Shown here: positions 37,506 to 48,196 of the stretch, piece by piece
Numbering within the stretch: position 1 is the first letter of the stretch
Layout of the letters: every line of letters starts with the position of its first letter
Assembly (NCBI GenBank): GCA_947478785.1
Contig: CANJXI010000011.1
Span: forward strand, 1-62,374
Direction: 5' to 3'
DNA length: 62,374 bases
DNA from: Caulobacteraceae bacterium
GTDB taxonomy: Bacteria; Pseudomonadota; Alphaproteobacteria; Caulobacterales; Caulobacteraceae
The notes under the pieces: model-generated
Told to the model about the DNA's origin: nothing
Database searches by the model: none
Seen by the model: only the letters and a program-made list of their open reading frames with translations
Program-made: the position numbers and the translations under genes

Positions 37506-37923
37506 ATGAGCGCCAGCGAAAAAGCATCACCTGACGTCAACGGCGCCTTCGACCCCAAGGCGCCGCTGGATCCGGCGCGCGCGCTGGTCCCGTGTCAACG
37601 AGCGGCGGGTGGCCCGGGGCTTCTGGCCGAAGATCCGCAAGGTGGCCTCGCTCGTGCCCTTCGCCTCGGAAGCGCTGGCGGTCTGGTACTGCGCGCGCGA
37701 CGAGGAGACGCCGGCGGCGGCCAAGGGGATGATGCTGGCGGCGCTGGCCTATTTCGTGATGCCGTTCGATGCGGTGCCCGACGTCATCGCGGGCCTGGGC
37801 TACACCGACGACGCGGCGGTTTTCGTGGCCATGCTCTCGATCGTCGGGCGCCACCTGAAGCCCCGCCACCGCCAGGCCGCCAAGGCCGCCATCGACCACC
37901 TGCGCCAGGAGCCCCTGAGCTAG
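37506..37923 (+). pseudogene. DUF1232 (YkvA-like) membrane protein, apparent frameshift
   Basis: ATG 37506 gives MSASEKASPDVNGAFDPKAP then LDPARALV, after which the frame turns to nonsense. One base further on, the other frame gives RVNERRVARGFWPKIRKVA and continues to the stop at 37923 with the DUF1232 core AKGMMLAALAYFVMPFDAVP. The C run 37589-37591 has one C too many to join the two. As written, the protein needs a GTG start at 37609 (104 aa) in the second frame. The intact family protein would be about 138 residues. It may be a sequencing error or a real indel. Confidence 0.7.
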
Positions 37924-38861
37924 GGAATCTCGGCCGCGGCGCTGAGCTTCGCCGATCGCGCGAGCTGCTGTTCGCGAACGGTAATGAACAGGGTCGAGAC
38001 CACCACCACACCGGCCCCCGCGACGGTCCAGGGCCCAGGAACCTCATGGAACAGCAGCAAGCCCACCGCGGCTGAGAATACCAGGCGGGTGTAGTCTATG
38101 GGCGCCATGGCGGCCGCCTCGCCCACCTGCATCCCCTTGATGTAGCAGGCCTGGTTGGCGGTCGCGATCACGCCCATCAGACACAGTAAGGCGAAGTCCG
38201 AGGGGCTCGGCCAGCGCCATACGAAGAGCGCGCCCGGGATCGCCAGCACCAGGCCCAGCACCGCCGACCAGACCAGGATCACCATCGGGGCGTGGTCGCG
38301 GGTGAGCACCTTCATGCCGGTGACCGTGAAGGCCAGCAGCAGGGCCGAGGCCAGCATGGCGAGCGCCGGCAGGCCGATGGCGAAATGCGGCCCCATGGCG
38401 GGCTTGATCATGATCAGAACGCCCGCGAACCCGACCACCGCCGCGCCGATCCGCAACGGGCCCACCCGCTCGCCCAGCGTGAACGCGGCCAGCGGCACCA
38501 GCCACAGCGTGCGCGTGAACGACAGCGCGTTGGCGTCGGCCAGCGGCATCTTGGCGAAGGCGTAGAACGACAGAATCATCGCCACCGTGCCGGCCGCCGA
38601 GCGGAAAATCAGGATGCCCGGGCGCGAGGTCGCGAAGGCCGCGCTGCGGTGTTTCAGGATCACGGGCGCCAGGATCGCCAGTCCCGCGGCCTGGCGGTAG
38701 AAGGTCTGCAGCGCCGCCGGATAGTCCTCTCCCAGGTACTTGATGAGCGTGGTCATGGCCGTGAAGGTCAGCGCCGAGCCCAGCATCCACAAGGCGCCCT
38801 GGAGATTGGGCGCCATCGGCGGCTGGGCCGCGGCCTCGCCGGCCACGCGGGCGGAAGCCAT
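37920..38861 (-). CDS. EamA/DMT-family transporter
   Basis: The 313-residue protein has ten predicted helices in two EamA repeats (first with [21 protein letters not shown] and [20 protein letters not shown]; second ending [21 protein letters not shown]). Family members export amino acids, purines or other metabolites; the substrate is unknown. Its ATG shares one base with the stop of the quinone-oxidoreductase gene, so the two are translationally coupled. Its own stop overlaps the stop of the convergent DUF1232 gene (CTAG). Confidence 0.92.
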   Translation of the reverse strand: MASARVAGEAAAQPPMAPNLQGALWMLGSALTFTAMTTLIKYLGEDYPAALQTFYRQAAGLAILAPVILKHRSAAFATSRPGILIFRSAAGTVAMILSFYAFAKMPLADANALSFTRTLWLVPLAAFTLGERVGPLRIGAAVVGFAGVLIMIKPAMGPHFAIGLPALAMLASALLLAFTVTGMKVLTRDHAPMVILVWSAVLGLVLAIPGALFVWRWPSPSDFALLCLMGVIATANQACYIKGMQVGEAAAMAPIDYTRLVFSAAVGLLLFHEVPGPWTVAGAGVVVVSTLFITVREQQLARSAKLSAAAEIP

Positions 38862-39859
38862 CAGACCATCACCACGACCTTGCCCATGGCCTTGCGGTCG
38901 GACAGGCGGCGGATCGCCTCGGCGCCCTGGGCCAGGGGAAAGCGTTCGGAAACGTGCGGCTTGATCCTGCCCTCGGCGTAGAGCTGCAGCAGCTCGGCGA
39001 CCCGCGCGCGGTGACGCTCGGTGTTCTTGGCCATCCAGCCGCCCCAGAAGACGCCCATGATATCGCAGCCCTTCAGCAGGGCGAGGTTGAGCGGAATCCT
39101 GGGAATCTCGCCGGCCGCGAAACCCACCACCAGGTATTTGCCCTCCCAGGCGATGGCGCGGAGCGCGGGCTCGGCGTAGGCATCGCCGATCGGGTCGTAG
39201 ATCACGTCGGCGCCGCCTGGCCCGACGGCGTCCTTGAAGAGCCCGCCCAGGGCCTTCTGGCCGTCCCGGTCGAAGGGGCCCCGGCCATAGACAACGCCAG
39301 AGTCGGCCCCGTGCGCGATGCACAGGTCGACCTTCTCCTGGCTGGAGCAGGCGGCGATCACCCGCGCGCCCAGCACCTTGCCGAGCTCGACCGCCGCCAG
39401 CCCGACGCCGCCCGCGGCGCCCAGCACCAGCAGGGTCTGGCCCGCCTTGAGGTCCGCGCGGTCCTTCAGCGCGTGCCAGCTGGTGGCGTAGGTCATCAGC
39501 AGGGCCGCGGCCTCGTCCCAGGGCATGGCGTCGGGGATCTTGATCAGCCGCTCGGCGGTCATCGACGTGAACTCGGCCATGCCGCCGCTGCCGGTGGTTC
39601 CCAGCACCCGGTCGCCCGGCTTTACCTGGGTGACGCCCTCGCCCACCGCGACGACGACGCCCGAGACCTCAGCGCCGGGGGCGAAGGGGCGGGGCGGCTT
39701 GTGCTGGTACTTGTCCTCGATGATCAGCACGTCGGGGAAGTTGACGCCCACCGCCTTGACCTGGACAACGACCATCCCCGGCCCGGCCTGTGGCTCGGCC
39801 ACATCCTCCAGCACCAGGGTGTCGGGACCGCCCGCGACCTTGCTCAACAACGCCTTCAT
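38861..39859 (-). CDS. NADPH:quinone oxidoreductase-family protein
   Basis: The 332-residue MDR-superfamily enzyme lacks the catalytic zinc ligands of alcohol dehydrogenases, as QOR-type members do. Visible are [18 protein letters not shown] (active-site start), [15 protein letters not shown] and the NADPH loop [16 protein letters not shown]. It would reduce quinones or alpha,beta-unsaturated carbonyls in the cytosol. It is coupled to the downstream EamA transporter. Confidence 0.92.
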   Translation of the reverse strand: MKALLSKVAGGPDTLVLEDVAEPQAGPGMVVVQVKAVGVNFPDVLIIEDKYQHKPPRPFAPGAEVSGVVVAVGEGVTQVKPGDRVLGTTGSGGMAEFTSMTAERLIKIPDAMPWDEAAALLMTYATSWHALKDRADLKAGQTLLVLGAAGGVGLAAVELGKVLGARVIAACSSQEKVDLCIAHGADSGVVYGRGPFDRDGQKALGGLFKDAVGPGGADVIYDPIGDAYAEPALRAIAWEGKYLVVGFAAGEIPRIPLNLALLKGCDIMGVFWGGWMAKNTERHRARVAELLQLYAEGRIKPHVSERFPLAQGAEAIRRLSDRKAMGKVVVMV

Positions 39860-39925
39860 GCCGCTTTCCCGCCCAGTTCTTTTAAGAGATCGCGGACGCT
39901 ATCGCAGCCGAACGGTTGTTTGAAG

Positions 39926-40705
39926 TCAGAACCGCCGGGCGACACCGGCGTAGATCTCGACGTCCGGCGTCGTGCGGTTGAGGCCCAGGTTGACCCCGGC
40001 GTCGAGCTGCGCATCGGCGCCGACGGCGAAGGCCGCGGTCAGGTCGGCGCTGGCCTGGTAGGCGCGTCCCGAGGGGTCGTCGTCGACCTCGCCCCAGACC
40101 TCTGCGCCCAGCGTCGCCGGCCCGAAGCCGTGGGTGACGCCGGCCGCCCCGACCCAGGCGAGGTGGGTTCCGCCGCCCGCGGCGTCGCGGACCACGTCCA
40201 GCTCGGGCGAGAGGCCGAGATCGCCCAGCGGCCCGAGCGGTATCGAGACCGGCAGCCGCGCCCCGCCCGTCCAGCCGCCGGCGCCCATCCCCCGGGTGGC
40301 GGTGGGCGCGGTGACGAATCCCTGCAGCGAGATGGCTGGCCCAGCCGCGTCGGGGTCGGTCAGGGCGGTCCGCAGGCCCAGCGTCGCGTCGCCCACGCCC
40401 GAGGCATGCCCCGCGCCTCGGTCGTGGCTGGCGATCAGCGGCGTCCAGGCGGCCTCGACCTCGACCCGGCGCGACAGACCGAACCGCGCCTCGGCGGCGG
40501 CGATCGACCAGGTTTCGGCGTGAACGCCATGGCCCCGTTCGAAGACCGCGTCGGCGAGGCCCATCTCGAGCTGCAGGTGGCCGGCGTCCAGGATGCAGGG
40601 CGGCGTCGCCTTGCCGGGCCGTTCGGCGCAGAAGTCGCGCAGCTCTCCGGCCCGGGCCGAGCCGGCGGCCAGGAAGGCTGTGAAGGCGAGGAGCAGGATC
40701 CGCAT
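39926..40705 (-). CDS. Putative outer-membrane beta-barrel (transporter-like) protein
   Basis: Starting at ATG 40705 the 259-residue protein has a signal peptide ([20 protein letters not shown]). The rest is a series of alternating strands ([48 protein letters not shown]) ending in [11 protein letters not shown] with a terminal Phe, as expected for a beta-barrel. It resembles the MetA-pathway phenol-degradation-type family of outer-membrane proteins. Two cysteines near the start (FCAERPG, PPCIL) may pair. Substrate unknown. Confidence 0.75.
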   Translation of the reverse strand: MRILLLAFTAFLAAGSARAGELRDFCAERPGKATPPCILDAGHLQLEMGLADAVFERGHGVHAETWSIAAAEARFGLSRRVEVEAAWTPLIASHDRGAGHASGVGDATLGLRTALTDPDAAGPAISLQGFVTAPTATRGMGAGGWTGGARLPVSIPLGPLGDLGLSPELDVVRDAAGGGTHLAWVGAAGVTHGFGPATLGAEVWGEVDDDPSGRAYQASADLTAAFAVGADAQLDAGVNLGLNRTTPDVEIYAGVARRF

Positions 40706-40813
40706 GATGCGGGTGATAGACGATTGCGCCGCATCCAGCGTCAAGCGGCCGGGCCGATTTGGCGCAAAGCCGCCGTTCGCCTATATTGGCCGCTCTCCAA
40801 AAGGAAACCTGCC

Positions 40814-41980
40814 TTGGGCGTGACCCTCGACCTTTCGCGCGCGCCCACGGTTCCGGCCGCGCCGTCCAAGCCGAACCTGATCGGCCTGACCCGCGCCGAG
40901 CTCGCCCAGGCGCTGATCGACGCCGGCGTGGTCCGGCCCGAGAAGGCCCGGATGCGCGCCACCCAGCTCTGGCGCTGGATCCATCACTACGGCGTCACCG
41001 ACTTTTCGGCGATGAGCGACGTGGCCAAGGAGATGCGCGCGACGCTGGCCGAGACCTTCACCCTCGCCCGACCGGAGATCGTCGAGCGGCAGGTCTCCCG
41101 CGACGGCACGCGCAAGTGGCTGATCCGCACCGCGCCGGGCATCGAGGTGGAATGCGTCTATATCCCCGACGTGGGCAGGGCCGGCGCGCTCTGCGTCTCC
41201 AGCCAGGTGGGCTGCACGCTCAACTGCACCTTCTGCCACACCGGCACCCAGGCGCTGGTCCGCAACCTCACCGCCGCCGAGATCGTGGCCCAGGTGCAGG
41301 TGGCCCGCGACGACCTGGAGGAGTGGCCCTCGCCGAAGGAGGACCGCAAGCTCACCAACATCGTCTTCATGGGCATGGGCGAGCCGCTCTACAATCTCGA
41401 CAACGTGGCCGCGGCGATCGACATCATCGCCGACAACGAAGGCATCGCCATCTCGCGCCGGCGGATCACGGTGTCGACCTCCGGCGTGGTCCCCGAATTG
41501 ACCGCCCTGGGCGAGCGCACCCAGGCCATGCTGGCGATCTCGCTGCACGCCACCAACGACCCGCTGCGCGAAACCCTGGTGCCGCTGAACAGGAAGTATC
41601 CGATCGCCGAACTGATGGCGGCGATCCGCGCCTATCCGGGCCTGTCCAACGCCAAGCGGGTGACCTTCGAATACGTCATGCTGAAGGGTGTGAACGACAG
41701 TCCGGCCGACGCCAGGGCGCTGGTCCAGCTGCTCAAGGGCATACCGTCCAAGATCAACCTGATCCCGTTCAACCCGTGGCCCGGCAGCATCCACGAATGT
41801 TCGGACTGGGGGACCATCGAGGCCTTCGCCGCGATCCTCAACCGGGCCGGTTTCGCCTCGCCGATCCGCACGCCTCGCGGCCGCGACATCCTGGCCGCCT
41901 GCGGCCAGCTGAAGAGCGAGAGCGAAAAGCTCCGCGCCAGCGTCCGTCGCAAGGCGACCGCGTCTGAATCGGCCTCCTAG
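40814..41980 (+). CDS. rlmN: 23S rRNA/tRNA (adenine-C2)-methyltransferase RlmN
   Basis: RlmN is a radical-SAM enzyme that makes m2A2503 in 23S rRNA and m2A37 in some tRNAs. The 388-residue protein has the cluster motif C134, C138 and C141 (CTLNCTFC), [10 protein letters not shown] and the C-terminal catalytic Cys in ILAACGQL. I choose TTG 40814, eight bases after AAGGAA; a GTG six bases later is possible. A much longer frame upstream is only open by chance. It is divergent from the outer-membrane protein gene. Confidence 0.96.
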   Translation: MGVTLDLSRAPTVPAAPSKPNLIGLTRAELAQALIDAGVVRPEKARMRATQLWRWIHHYGVTDFSAMSDVAKEMRATLAETFTLARPEIVERQVSRDGTRKWLIRTAPGIEVECVYIPDVGRAGALCVSSQVGCTLNCTFCHTGTQALVRNLTAAEIVAQVQVARDDLEEWPSPKEDRKLTNIVFMGMGEPLYNLDNVAAAIDIIADNEGIAISRRRITVSTSGVVPELTALGERTQAMLAISLHATNDPLRETLVPLNRKYPIAELMAAIRAYPGLSNAKRVTFEYVMLKGVNDSPADARALVQLLKGIPSKINLIPFNPWPGSIHECSDWGTIEAFAAILNRAGFASPIRTPRGRDILAACGQLKSESEKLRASVRRKATASESAS

Positions 41981-42042
41981 CGCGGCTTTCCGCAACCCGG
42001 CTGGGCCGTGCTATCTGGGGCGCAACGGGAGCGCCCCAGACC

Positions 42043-42471
42043 ATGCCCATCGCCATCCAATCGCCCGAGATCCAGGCCTTCGCCACCGGCTTTCCGCTCA
42101 CCCTGATGCACTTCGCGGTGACGCTGGTCATCCTGTTCGCCTCGGCGACGGTCTATGTCCTCTTGACCCCGCACCGCGAGATCACCCTGATCCGCGAGGG
42201 CAACGCCGCCGCCGCGGTCTCACTGGGTGGGGTGCTGGTGGGCTTGGCCATGCCGCTGGCGGTGTCGCTGAAGGCGTCGACCACCGTCGTCGAGTTGGCG
42301 TTGTGGGGCGCCTCCATCATGATCGTGCAACTGCTGGTCTTCCGGCTGGTGGACCTCGTCCTGCGCGGCCTGCCCCGGCGCATCCAGGACGGCGAGATGG
42401 CGGCCGCCGCCATGCTGGTGGGCGCCAAGCTCTCCACCGCCGTGATCCTCGCCGCCGCCGTCGCGGGCTGA
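42043..42471 (+). CDS. DUF350 membrane protein
   Basis: The 142-residue protein has four predicted membrane helices, with ASATVYVLLTPHREITLIREGNAAAAVSLGG as the diagnostic DUF350 segment. The family is often found with spermidine-synthase-like or DUF4178 genes in heat-shock or stress operons; none is seen here. It is followed after 39 bases by a protease-like gene. Confidence 0.9.
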   Translation: MPIAIQSPEIQAFATGFPLTLMHFAVTLVILFASATVYVLLTPHREITLIREGNAAAAVSLGGVLVGLAMPLAVSLKASTTVVELALWGASIMIVQLLVFRLVDLVLRGLPRRIQDGEMAAAAMLVGAKLSTAVILAAAVAG

Positions 42472-42510
42472 TCCGGTCATGGCCCGCGCCCGTCCTCGCC
42501 TGAAGGGGCG

Positions 42511-43341
42511 ATGATGCATTTCCCCAGGCTGCCGGACTGGCTGATCTACGCCGCGGTGGTGGCGGCCCTGCTGATCGCCGCCATCGGACGTCAGGAGCGC
42601 ACCGACGCGCCCGCCCCGCCGCCGCCCGCGCCCGAGGTGGAGGGCGCGGCGCTCGGGCCGGCCTCACCCTTCGACCCGGCGGTCGTGGTTGCGGTGTCCG
42701 ACAAGACCGAGCCCGGCGCCGGCACCGCCTTTTCGGTCGCCCAGTCCGGGGTCTGGGTCACCGCCCGCCATGTGGTCGAGGGCTGCGCCCGGGCGGCGAT
42801 CGTGGTTGCGCCGGGCAAGGGCGTCGAGGCGGCCGTCCGCATCGATCCGCACAGCGAGGCCGCGGTCCTGACCACCGACGGCGGGGCGCCGGCCCTGCCG
42901 CTCGGTCTCTCGGCGGCCTTGCGGCGCGGCGAGCGGGCGTTCCATCCGGGATTCCCGCAAGGGCGGCCCGGCGAGACCAGTTCGCGGCTGATCGGCCGCG
43001 AAAACCTGGTGGTGCAGGGGCGCGGCGCACGCACGGAGTCGGTGCTGGTCTGGGCGGAGACGGGCCGCACCGACGGGTTGAAGGGCACGCTGGGCGGTTT
43101 GTCCGGCGCGCCGGCGCTGGACAGCGACGGCCGGGTGATCGGGGTGACCATCGCCGAGGCCCCCCGGCGCGGCCGCATCTACACCACGGCGCCCGAGACG
43201 ACCGCGCTGATCCTGGCGCCGAACCTGCGCGGCCTGCCGGCGGCGGCTGGCGTCCCGATCACCGCCGACAACTACGGGCGCGTCGCCGACGACCTGCGCC
43301 GCAACCTGCGCGTCGCCCAGGTGGTCTGCCTGACGACCTAG
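42511..43341 (+). CDS. Membrane-anchored trypsin-like serine protease
   Basis: The 276-residue protein has an N-terminal anchor (about residues 9-26, DWLIYAAVVAALLIAAIG), a Pro-rich linker and an S1-type chymotrypsin fold. The catalytic His is in VWVTARHVVEGC and the Ser in TLGGLSGAPALDSDGRVIGV. The expected acid residue falls in RIDPHSEAAVL, where the usual position (Asp-x-Ala-hydrophobic) shows Glu, so activity is uncertain. It may be a periplasmic protease or a non-catalytic relative. Its stop overlaps the stop of the convergent ampG-like gene (CTAG). Confidence 0.8.
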   Translation: MMHFPRLPDWLIYAAVVAALLIAAIGRQERTDAPAPPPPAPEVEGAALGPASPFDPAVVVAVSDKTEPGAGTAFSVAQSGVWVTARHVVEGCARAAIVVAPGKGVEAAVRIDPHSEAAVLTTDGGAPALPLGLSAALRRGERAFHPGFPQGRPGETSSRLIGRENLVVQGRGARTESVLVWAETGRTDGLKGTLGGLSGAPALDSDGRVIGVTIAEAPRRGRIYTTAPETTALILAPNLRGLPAAAGVPITADNYGRVADDLRRNLRVAQVVCLTT

Positions 43342-44696
43342 GCTTCGGTCTGGGTCTGGCCCCGCGCGGCGTCGCGGCGGCCCTGCAGGTGCGCGAGCAG
43401 CAGGAACAGCAGCATCGGCGGGATCGCCGTGAGGCCCGTCCCGATCCAGGCCAGCTGGTAGGCGCCGATGATCCCATGCGCCGGCGTGAGCGCGTCGACC
43501 ACCTGGCCGGAGAAGCCCTTCAGGAACTTGCCCAGGACCGCGTAGGTCGATGACAGCAGCGCGTATTGCGTGGCGGTGTAGCCCAGCCCAGTCAGGCTCG
43601 ACATGTAGGCCACCAGCGCCACGCCGGCGAATGCCTGGGCGAAGTTGTCGAGCGCCATCACCGCCGTGAAGGTCGCCGGGTCGTGGGCGACGCCGAGGAT
43701 CGCGAAGGCCGCCGTGCCCAGGCCCTGCATCGCCGAGCCCAGGATCAGGGTTGGGAAGAGGCCGAAGCGTACGGCGCAGAGGCCGGAGATGGCGATGCCG
43801 AGGAAGGCGCCGGGCAGGCCGGTCGCCGCGCGCACCACGGCCACCGCGTCCTTGGTGAACCCCAGGTCGTGATAGTAGGGGTTGTACATCGGGCCCATCA
43901 GGAAGTCGGGCAGCCGGTAGAAGGCGATGGCCGCCAGCATGAGCAGGCCCAGGCCCTTGTGCGTGCCGAAGAAGTCTAGGAACGGGCCGACCACCGCGTC
44001 GAAGAAGCCGCGCGGCGTCCACAGCGGCGCCTTGCCGTGCATGACCGCGTCGGCGCGCGCGGGCTCGACGGCGAAGAGGCTGGCGGCCACGCCGATGCTC
44101 ATCAGGACGGCCATGGCCACGTAGGAGGCGGGCCAGCCGAAGTGGGCCGCGCCGGCGATCACGGCGGCGTCGGCCACCAGGATGGCGACGCGATAGCCCA
44201 GCTGGGCGGCCGACGACAGCAGGCCCATCTCCCCCGGGTCGGAGGCCGCCTCGATCCGCCAGGCGTCGATCACGATGTCCTGGGTGGCCGAGGCGAAGGC
44301 CGCGACGAGGGCGAAGGCGCCGATCGCGGTGAGCCCGCCGCTCGGGCCGACCACGGCCATGGCGACCAGGGCCGCGGCGATCACCACCTGCGACAGCAGC
44401 ATCCAGCCGCGGCGGCGGCCGAGGCGCCCCAGGAGCGGCACGTCCACCCGGTCCACCACCGGCGCCCAGAACGGCTTCAGCACATAGGCCAGGCCCACCC
44501 AGGAGATGAAGCCGATGACCTTCAGGCTGGTCCCCTCGTCGCGCAGCCAGTAGCCCAGCGTGTTCTGGGTCAGCAGGAAGGGCAGGCCGGAGGCGAAGCC
44601 CAGGCCCAGCGTCACCGCGACCTTGGGCTGGCGGATCGAGCGCAGCACCTCCATGGCGGTGCGCTTGCGGGGTTTCGGCTGAGCCGTCGCGGTCAT
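43338..44696 (-). CDS. ampG: AmpG-like MFS permease
   Basis: The 452-residue protein has about 12 membrane spans and the AmpG-type entry GLGFASGLPFLLTQNTLGYWL, then the D-helix signature [26 protein letters not shown] and the ATQDIVIDAWRIEA loop. AmpG imports GlcNAc-anhydroMurNAc muropeptides for wall recycling, which feeds beta-lactamase induction in bacteria with AmpR. No ampR or beta-lactamase lies in this window. AmpG is the best match, though other members of the family carry different substrates. Confidence 0.88.
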   Translation of the reverse strand: MTATAQPKPRKRTAMEVLRSIRQPKVAVTLGLGFASGLPFLLTQNTLGYWLRDEGTSLKVIGFISWVGLAYVLKPFWAPVVDRVDVPLLGRLGRRRGWMLLSQVVIAAALVAMAVVGPSGGLTAIGAFALVAAFASATQDIVIDAWRIEAASDPGEMGLLSSAAQLGYRVAILVADAAVIAGAAHFGWPASYVAMAVLMSIGVAASLFAVEPARADAVMHGKAPLWTPRGFFDAVVGPFLDFFGTHKGLGLLMLAAIAFYRLPDFLMGPMYNPYYHDLGFTKDAVAVVRAATGLPGAFLGIAISGLCAVRFGLFPTLILGSAMQGLGTAAFAILGVAHDPATFTAVMALDNFAQAFAGVALVAYMSSLTGLGYTATQYALLSSTYAVLGKFLKGFSGQVVDALTPAHGIIGAYQLAWIGTGLTAIPPMLLFLLLAHLQGRRDAARGQTQTEA

Positions 44697-44727
44697 GGGC
44701 GCCTTTCGGGCGGGCGCCGCCCGCGCC

Positions 44728-46266
44728 CTAGCCGAGCTTGGCGCGCGTCGCGGTTTCGGTCCAGCTACGGCCGGCCCAGCGGATCAGCATGGCCCGCAGC
44801 AGGTCAGGCGACAGGGGCTTGACCAGGAAGTCGTTCATTCCCGCGGCCAGGCAGGCGTGGCGGTCGTCCTCGAAGGCGTTGGCGGTCAGCGCCACGATCG
44901 GGGTCCTGATCTTCATCTTGCGCAGCGCGCGCGCGGTTTCCTCCCCGGACAGCCCCGGCATGCGCATGTCCATGAGGATCAGGTCGTAGTCGCCGACCTT
45001 CACGGAGGCGATGGCTTCCGCGCCGCTGGCGGCATGGTCTATCGCGCAGCCCTCGCGGCTCAGCAGCGCGCGGGCGAGGAGCGCGTTGATCGGGTTGTCC
45101 TCGACCAGCAGGATCCGCATGCCCGCGGCGGCGGCCTCGGCCACGCGGTCGTCCTCTCGGCCGGCGGCGTGGGCCTGCTGCGCGCCGGCGGCGATCAGCA
45201 CCCGCTCGGCGAGCGAGGCGCGCCGCAACGGCTTGATCAGGTATCCGGCGAAGCCCGCGCGTCGATAGCCGGCCATTTGTTCGCGCTCATCCGGGGCCAG
45301 CAGCACGATGGCGGGATGGCCGGTGGGGCGGCGCAGGCGCCGCGAGCCTTCGGCAAGGGCGTGGTCGAGCAGGATCGCGTCGCCGGGCGCGATGGCGCGC
45401 TCCACCGAGGCCAGGTCCCCGCCCGCCACCGCGCGGCCGCCGCACGCCTCGATCTGCAGGACGGCGCCGTCGCGGACGATGCGGTTGGGGGAGATGACGC
45501 CGACGGTGCGGCCGGCGAGGAGATGCGCGGGCTGGGCCGGGGCCGGGCGCCGGAAATCCGCCTCGAACCAGAAGAGGGCGCCGCCGAAGCGCGCGCTCTC
45601 GACGCCGACCTCGCCGTCCATGGCGCCCGCCAGCTTGCGGGCGATGGCCAGGCCCAGCCCCGCGCCGCCAAGGCTGGCATGGGCGGCGTCGGCCTGGGCG
45701 AAGGCCTCGAAGATGCGCTCGCGCTGGGCGGCGGTGACGCCGGGGCCGCTGTCCTCGACGGTTAGGCGCAGACGCCCGGGCGTGGGCTGCAGGGCGCTGA
45801 CCAGCACCCCGCCGTGTTCGGTGAATTTGACGGCGTTGCCCGCGAAGTTGAGCAGGATCTGGCGCAGCCTGCCCTCGTCGGCGTGGATCAAGCCGATGTC
45901 CCTGGGCGCCGCCCAGGCGATCTCCAGGCCCTTTTCCCGAGCCTTGGGCGACAGGAGTTCGGTCACGCCGCGCAGCAGATCCTCCACCTCGACGTCGCCT
46001 TCGTGCAGTTCGACCTTGCCGGCCCCTAGCTTGGCGAAGTCGAGGACGTCGTTGACCAGGGTGAGCAGGTGCTCGCCGCTCTCCCGCAGGGCGGCGGCAT
46101 AGGCGCGCTGCTCGGCGGTGAGCTTGGTGGCTTCCAGGAGCCCGGCCATGCCCAGCACCCCGTTCAGCGGCGTGCGGAGCTCGTGACTGAGCGAGGCCAG
46201 CTGTTCGGCGCTGATCTGCGCGCGGCGGGGCCGGCGGAGCGCGAGGGGGCGGGGAGTGCGGCGCAT
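44728..46266 (-). CDS. Hybrid sensor histidine kinase/response regulator
   Basis: The 512-residue protein begins with a basic 20-residue tail and then HisKA at once: LASLSHELRTPLNGVLG. The HATPase domain (about 140-250) has NFAGNAVKFT, DSGPG and GGAGLGLAIARKL. A first receiver-like region (about 265-365) is degenerate, and the second (about 385-500) is complete: MRILLVEDNPINALLA, phospho-Asp in DLILMDMRMPG, and DFLVKPLSPD. There is no membrane span or sensor domain, so input must come from another protein. It is 37 bases downstream of the truncated comM. Confidence 0.9.
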   Translation of the reverse strand: MRRTPRPLALRRPRRAQISAEQLASLSHELRTPLNGVLGMAGLLEATKLTAEQRAYAAALRESGEHLLTLVNDVLDFAKLGAGKVELHEGDVEVEDLLRGVTELLSPKAREKGLEIAWAAPRDIGLIHADEGRLRQILLNFAGNAVKFTEHGGVLVSALQPTPGRLRLTVEDSGPGVTAAQRERIFEAFAQADAAHASLGGAGLGLAIARKLAGAMDGEVGVESARFGGALFWFEADFRRPAPAQPAHLLAGRTVGVISPNRIVRDGAVLQIEACGGRAVAGGDLASVERAIAPGDAILLDHALAEGSRRLRRPTGHPAIVLLAPDEREQMAGYRRAGFAGYLIKPLRRASLAERVLIAAGAQQAHAAGREDDRVAEAAAAGMRILLVEDNPINALLARALLSREGCAIDHAASGAEAIASVKVGDYDLILMDMRMPGLSGEETARALRKMKIRTPIVALTANAFEDDRHACLAAGMNDFLVKPLSPDLLRAMLIRWAGRSWTETATRAKLG

Positions 46267-46303
46267 GGGCCGTGTGCTTACGCTTGAACGACTTAACGGC
46301 GCG

Positions 46304-47047
46304 TCAAACTGGCGGGGTCTCCGGTTCGGCCATTTCGCGGGCGAGCGCCAGGAGGCCCGGCAGGCGGGCCGCCATCATCGACTTGCCGGAACCAGGCGGT
46401 CCCACGAAGGCCAAGTTGTGGCCGCCGGCCGCGGCGATCTCGAGCGCGCGCTTGGCGTTCTCCTGGCCCTTCACCTCGCGCAGGTCGGGGACCGGGCCGC
46501 CGTCCAGCATGGGTCCGGGCTTGGGCTGGGCCAGCAGCTGGGTCCCGCGGAAGTGGTTGACGATGGCGATCAGCGACGGGGCCGCCAGGATCTTGGTGTC
46601 GCCGGCCCAGGCGGCCTCCGCGCCGGAGGCCTGCAGGCAGATCAGGCCGAGCCCCATGGCGCCGGCCGCCACCGCGGCGGGCAGGGCGCCGGCCACCGGC
46701 ACGATGCGGCCGTCCAGGGAAAGCTCGCCCACCGCCGCCCAGTCGGCGAGCGCGTCCGGCGGCACGATGCCCATCGCGGCCATGACGGCGAGCGCGATCG
46801 GCAGGTCATAGTGGCTGCCCACCTTGGGCAGGTCGGCGGGCGCCAGGTTCACGATGATCCGGCGGCCGGGCATCGACAGGCCCAGGCCCATGAAGGCGGC
46901 CCGCACCCGCTCGCGGCTCTCGCCAACCGCCTTGTCGCCCAGGCCCACGACGATGAACGCCTGCTCGCCGCCGGTGAGCTGGACCTCGACATCCACCTGG
47001 CGGGCCTCGACGCCCTCAAACGCCACGGTCACCACGCGCGCGGCCAT
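46304..47047 (-). pseudogene. comM: ComM/YifB Mg-chelatase-like ATPase, 3' half missing
   Basis: ComM is a hexameric branch-migration helicase that integrates DNA during transformation and recombination. Starting at ATG 47047, the first 247 residues match the family: [40 protein letters not shown] and the Walker A GPPGSGKS (216-223). About ten residues past Walker A the sequence turns to [15 protein letters not shown] and stops, where a normal protein of about 510 residues continues with the rest of the AAA domain and Mg_chelatase_C. The missing half is not found in any frame; the kinase gene begins 37 bases later. It is a truncated, presumably non-functional gene. Confidence 0.85.
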
Positions 47048-47112
47048 ACGCAACCCCTTGTGTCCCAGCTCCAGTTATCCACAAGGCGACCACAGCGCCG
47101 GGCCTAGATCAA

Positions 47113-47127
47113 GAACAAAAATGGAAC
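47113..47127 (-). promoter_or_regulatory. Alphaproteobacterial LexA (SOS) box
   Basis: On the minus strand the sequence reads GTTC-CATTTTT-GTTC, an exact GTTC-N7-GTTC match to the direct-repeat LexA site of alphaproteobacteria. It lies 66 bases upstream of the comM start in an otherwise AT-rich gap. comM is a reported SOS gene in alphaproteobacteria, which supports the call. Confidence 0.8.
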
Positions 47128-47182
47128 AATTGCAGTAAGTGAGACAGTTCAGTAACTTCCAGCGGGTTTTTCGCGGGAAAAG

Positions 47183-48127
<945 letters not shown>

Positions 48128-48196
48128 GGGACCTTCAAAGACATGGAGAACTCCCGAACAGCGAGGGTTGCAGATAGAGCGTGGCGACGGCCGAAG

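Noticed and set aside
47140..47182. Terminator for gshB in the GTTTTTCGCGGGAAAA stretch
   Set aside because: The stem is only four to five pairs with a mismatch, and no T-run follows on the minus strand.
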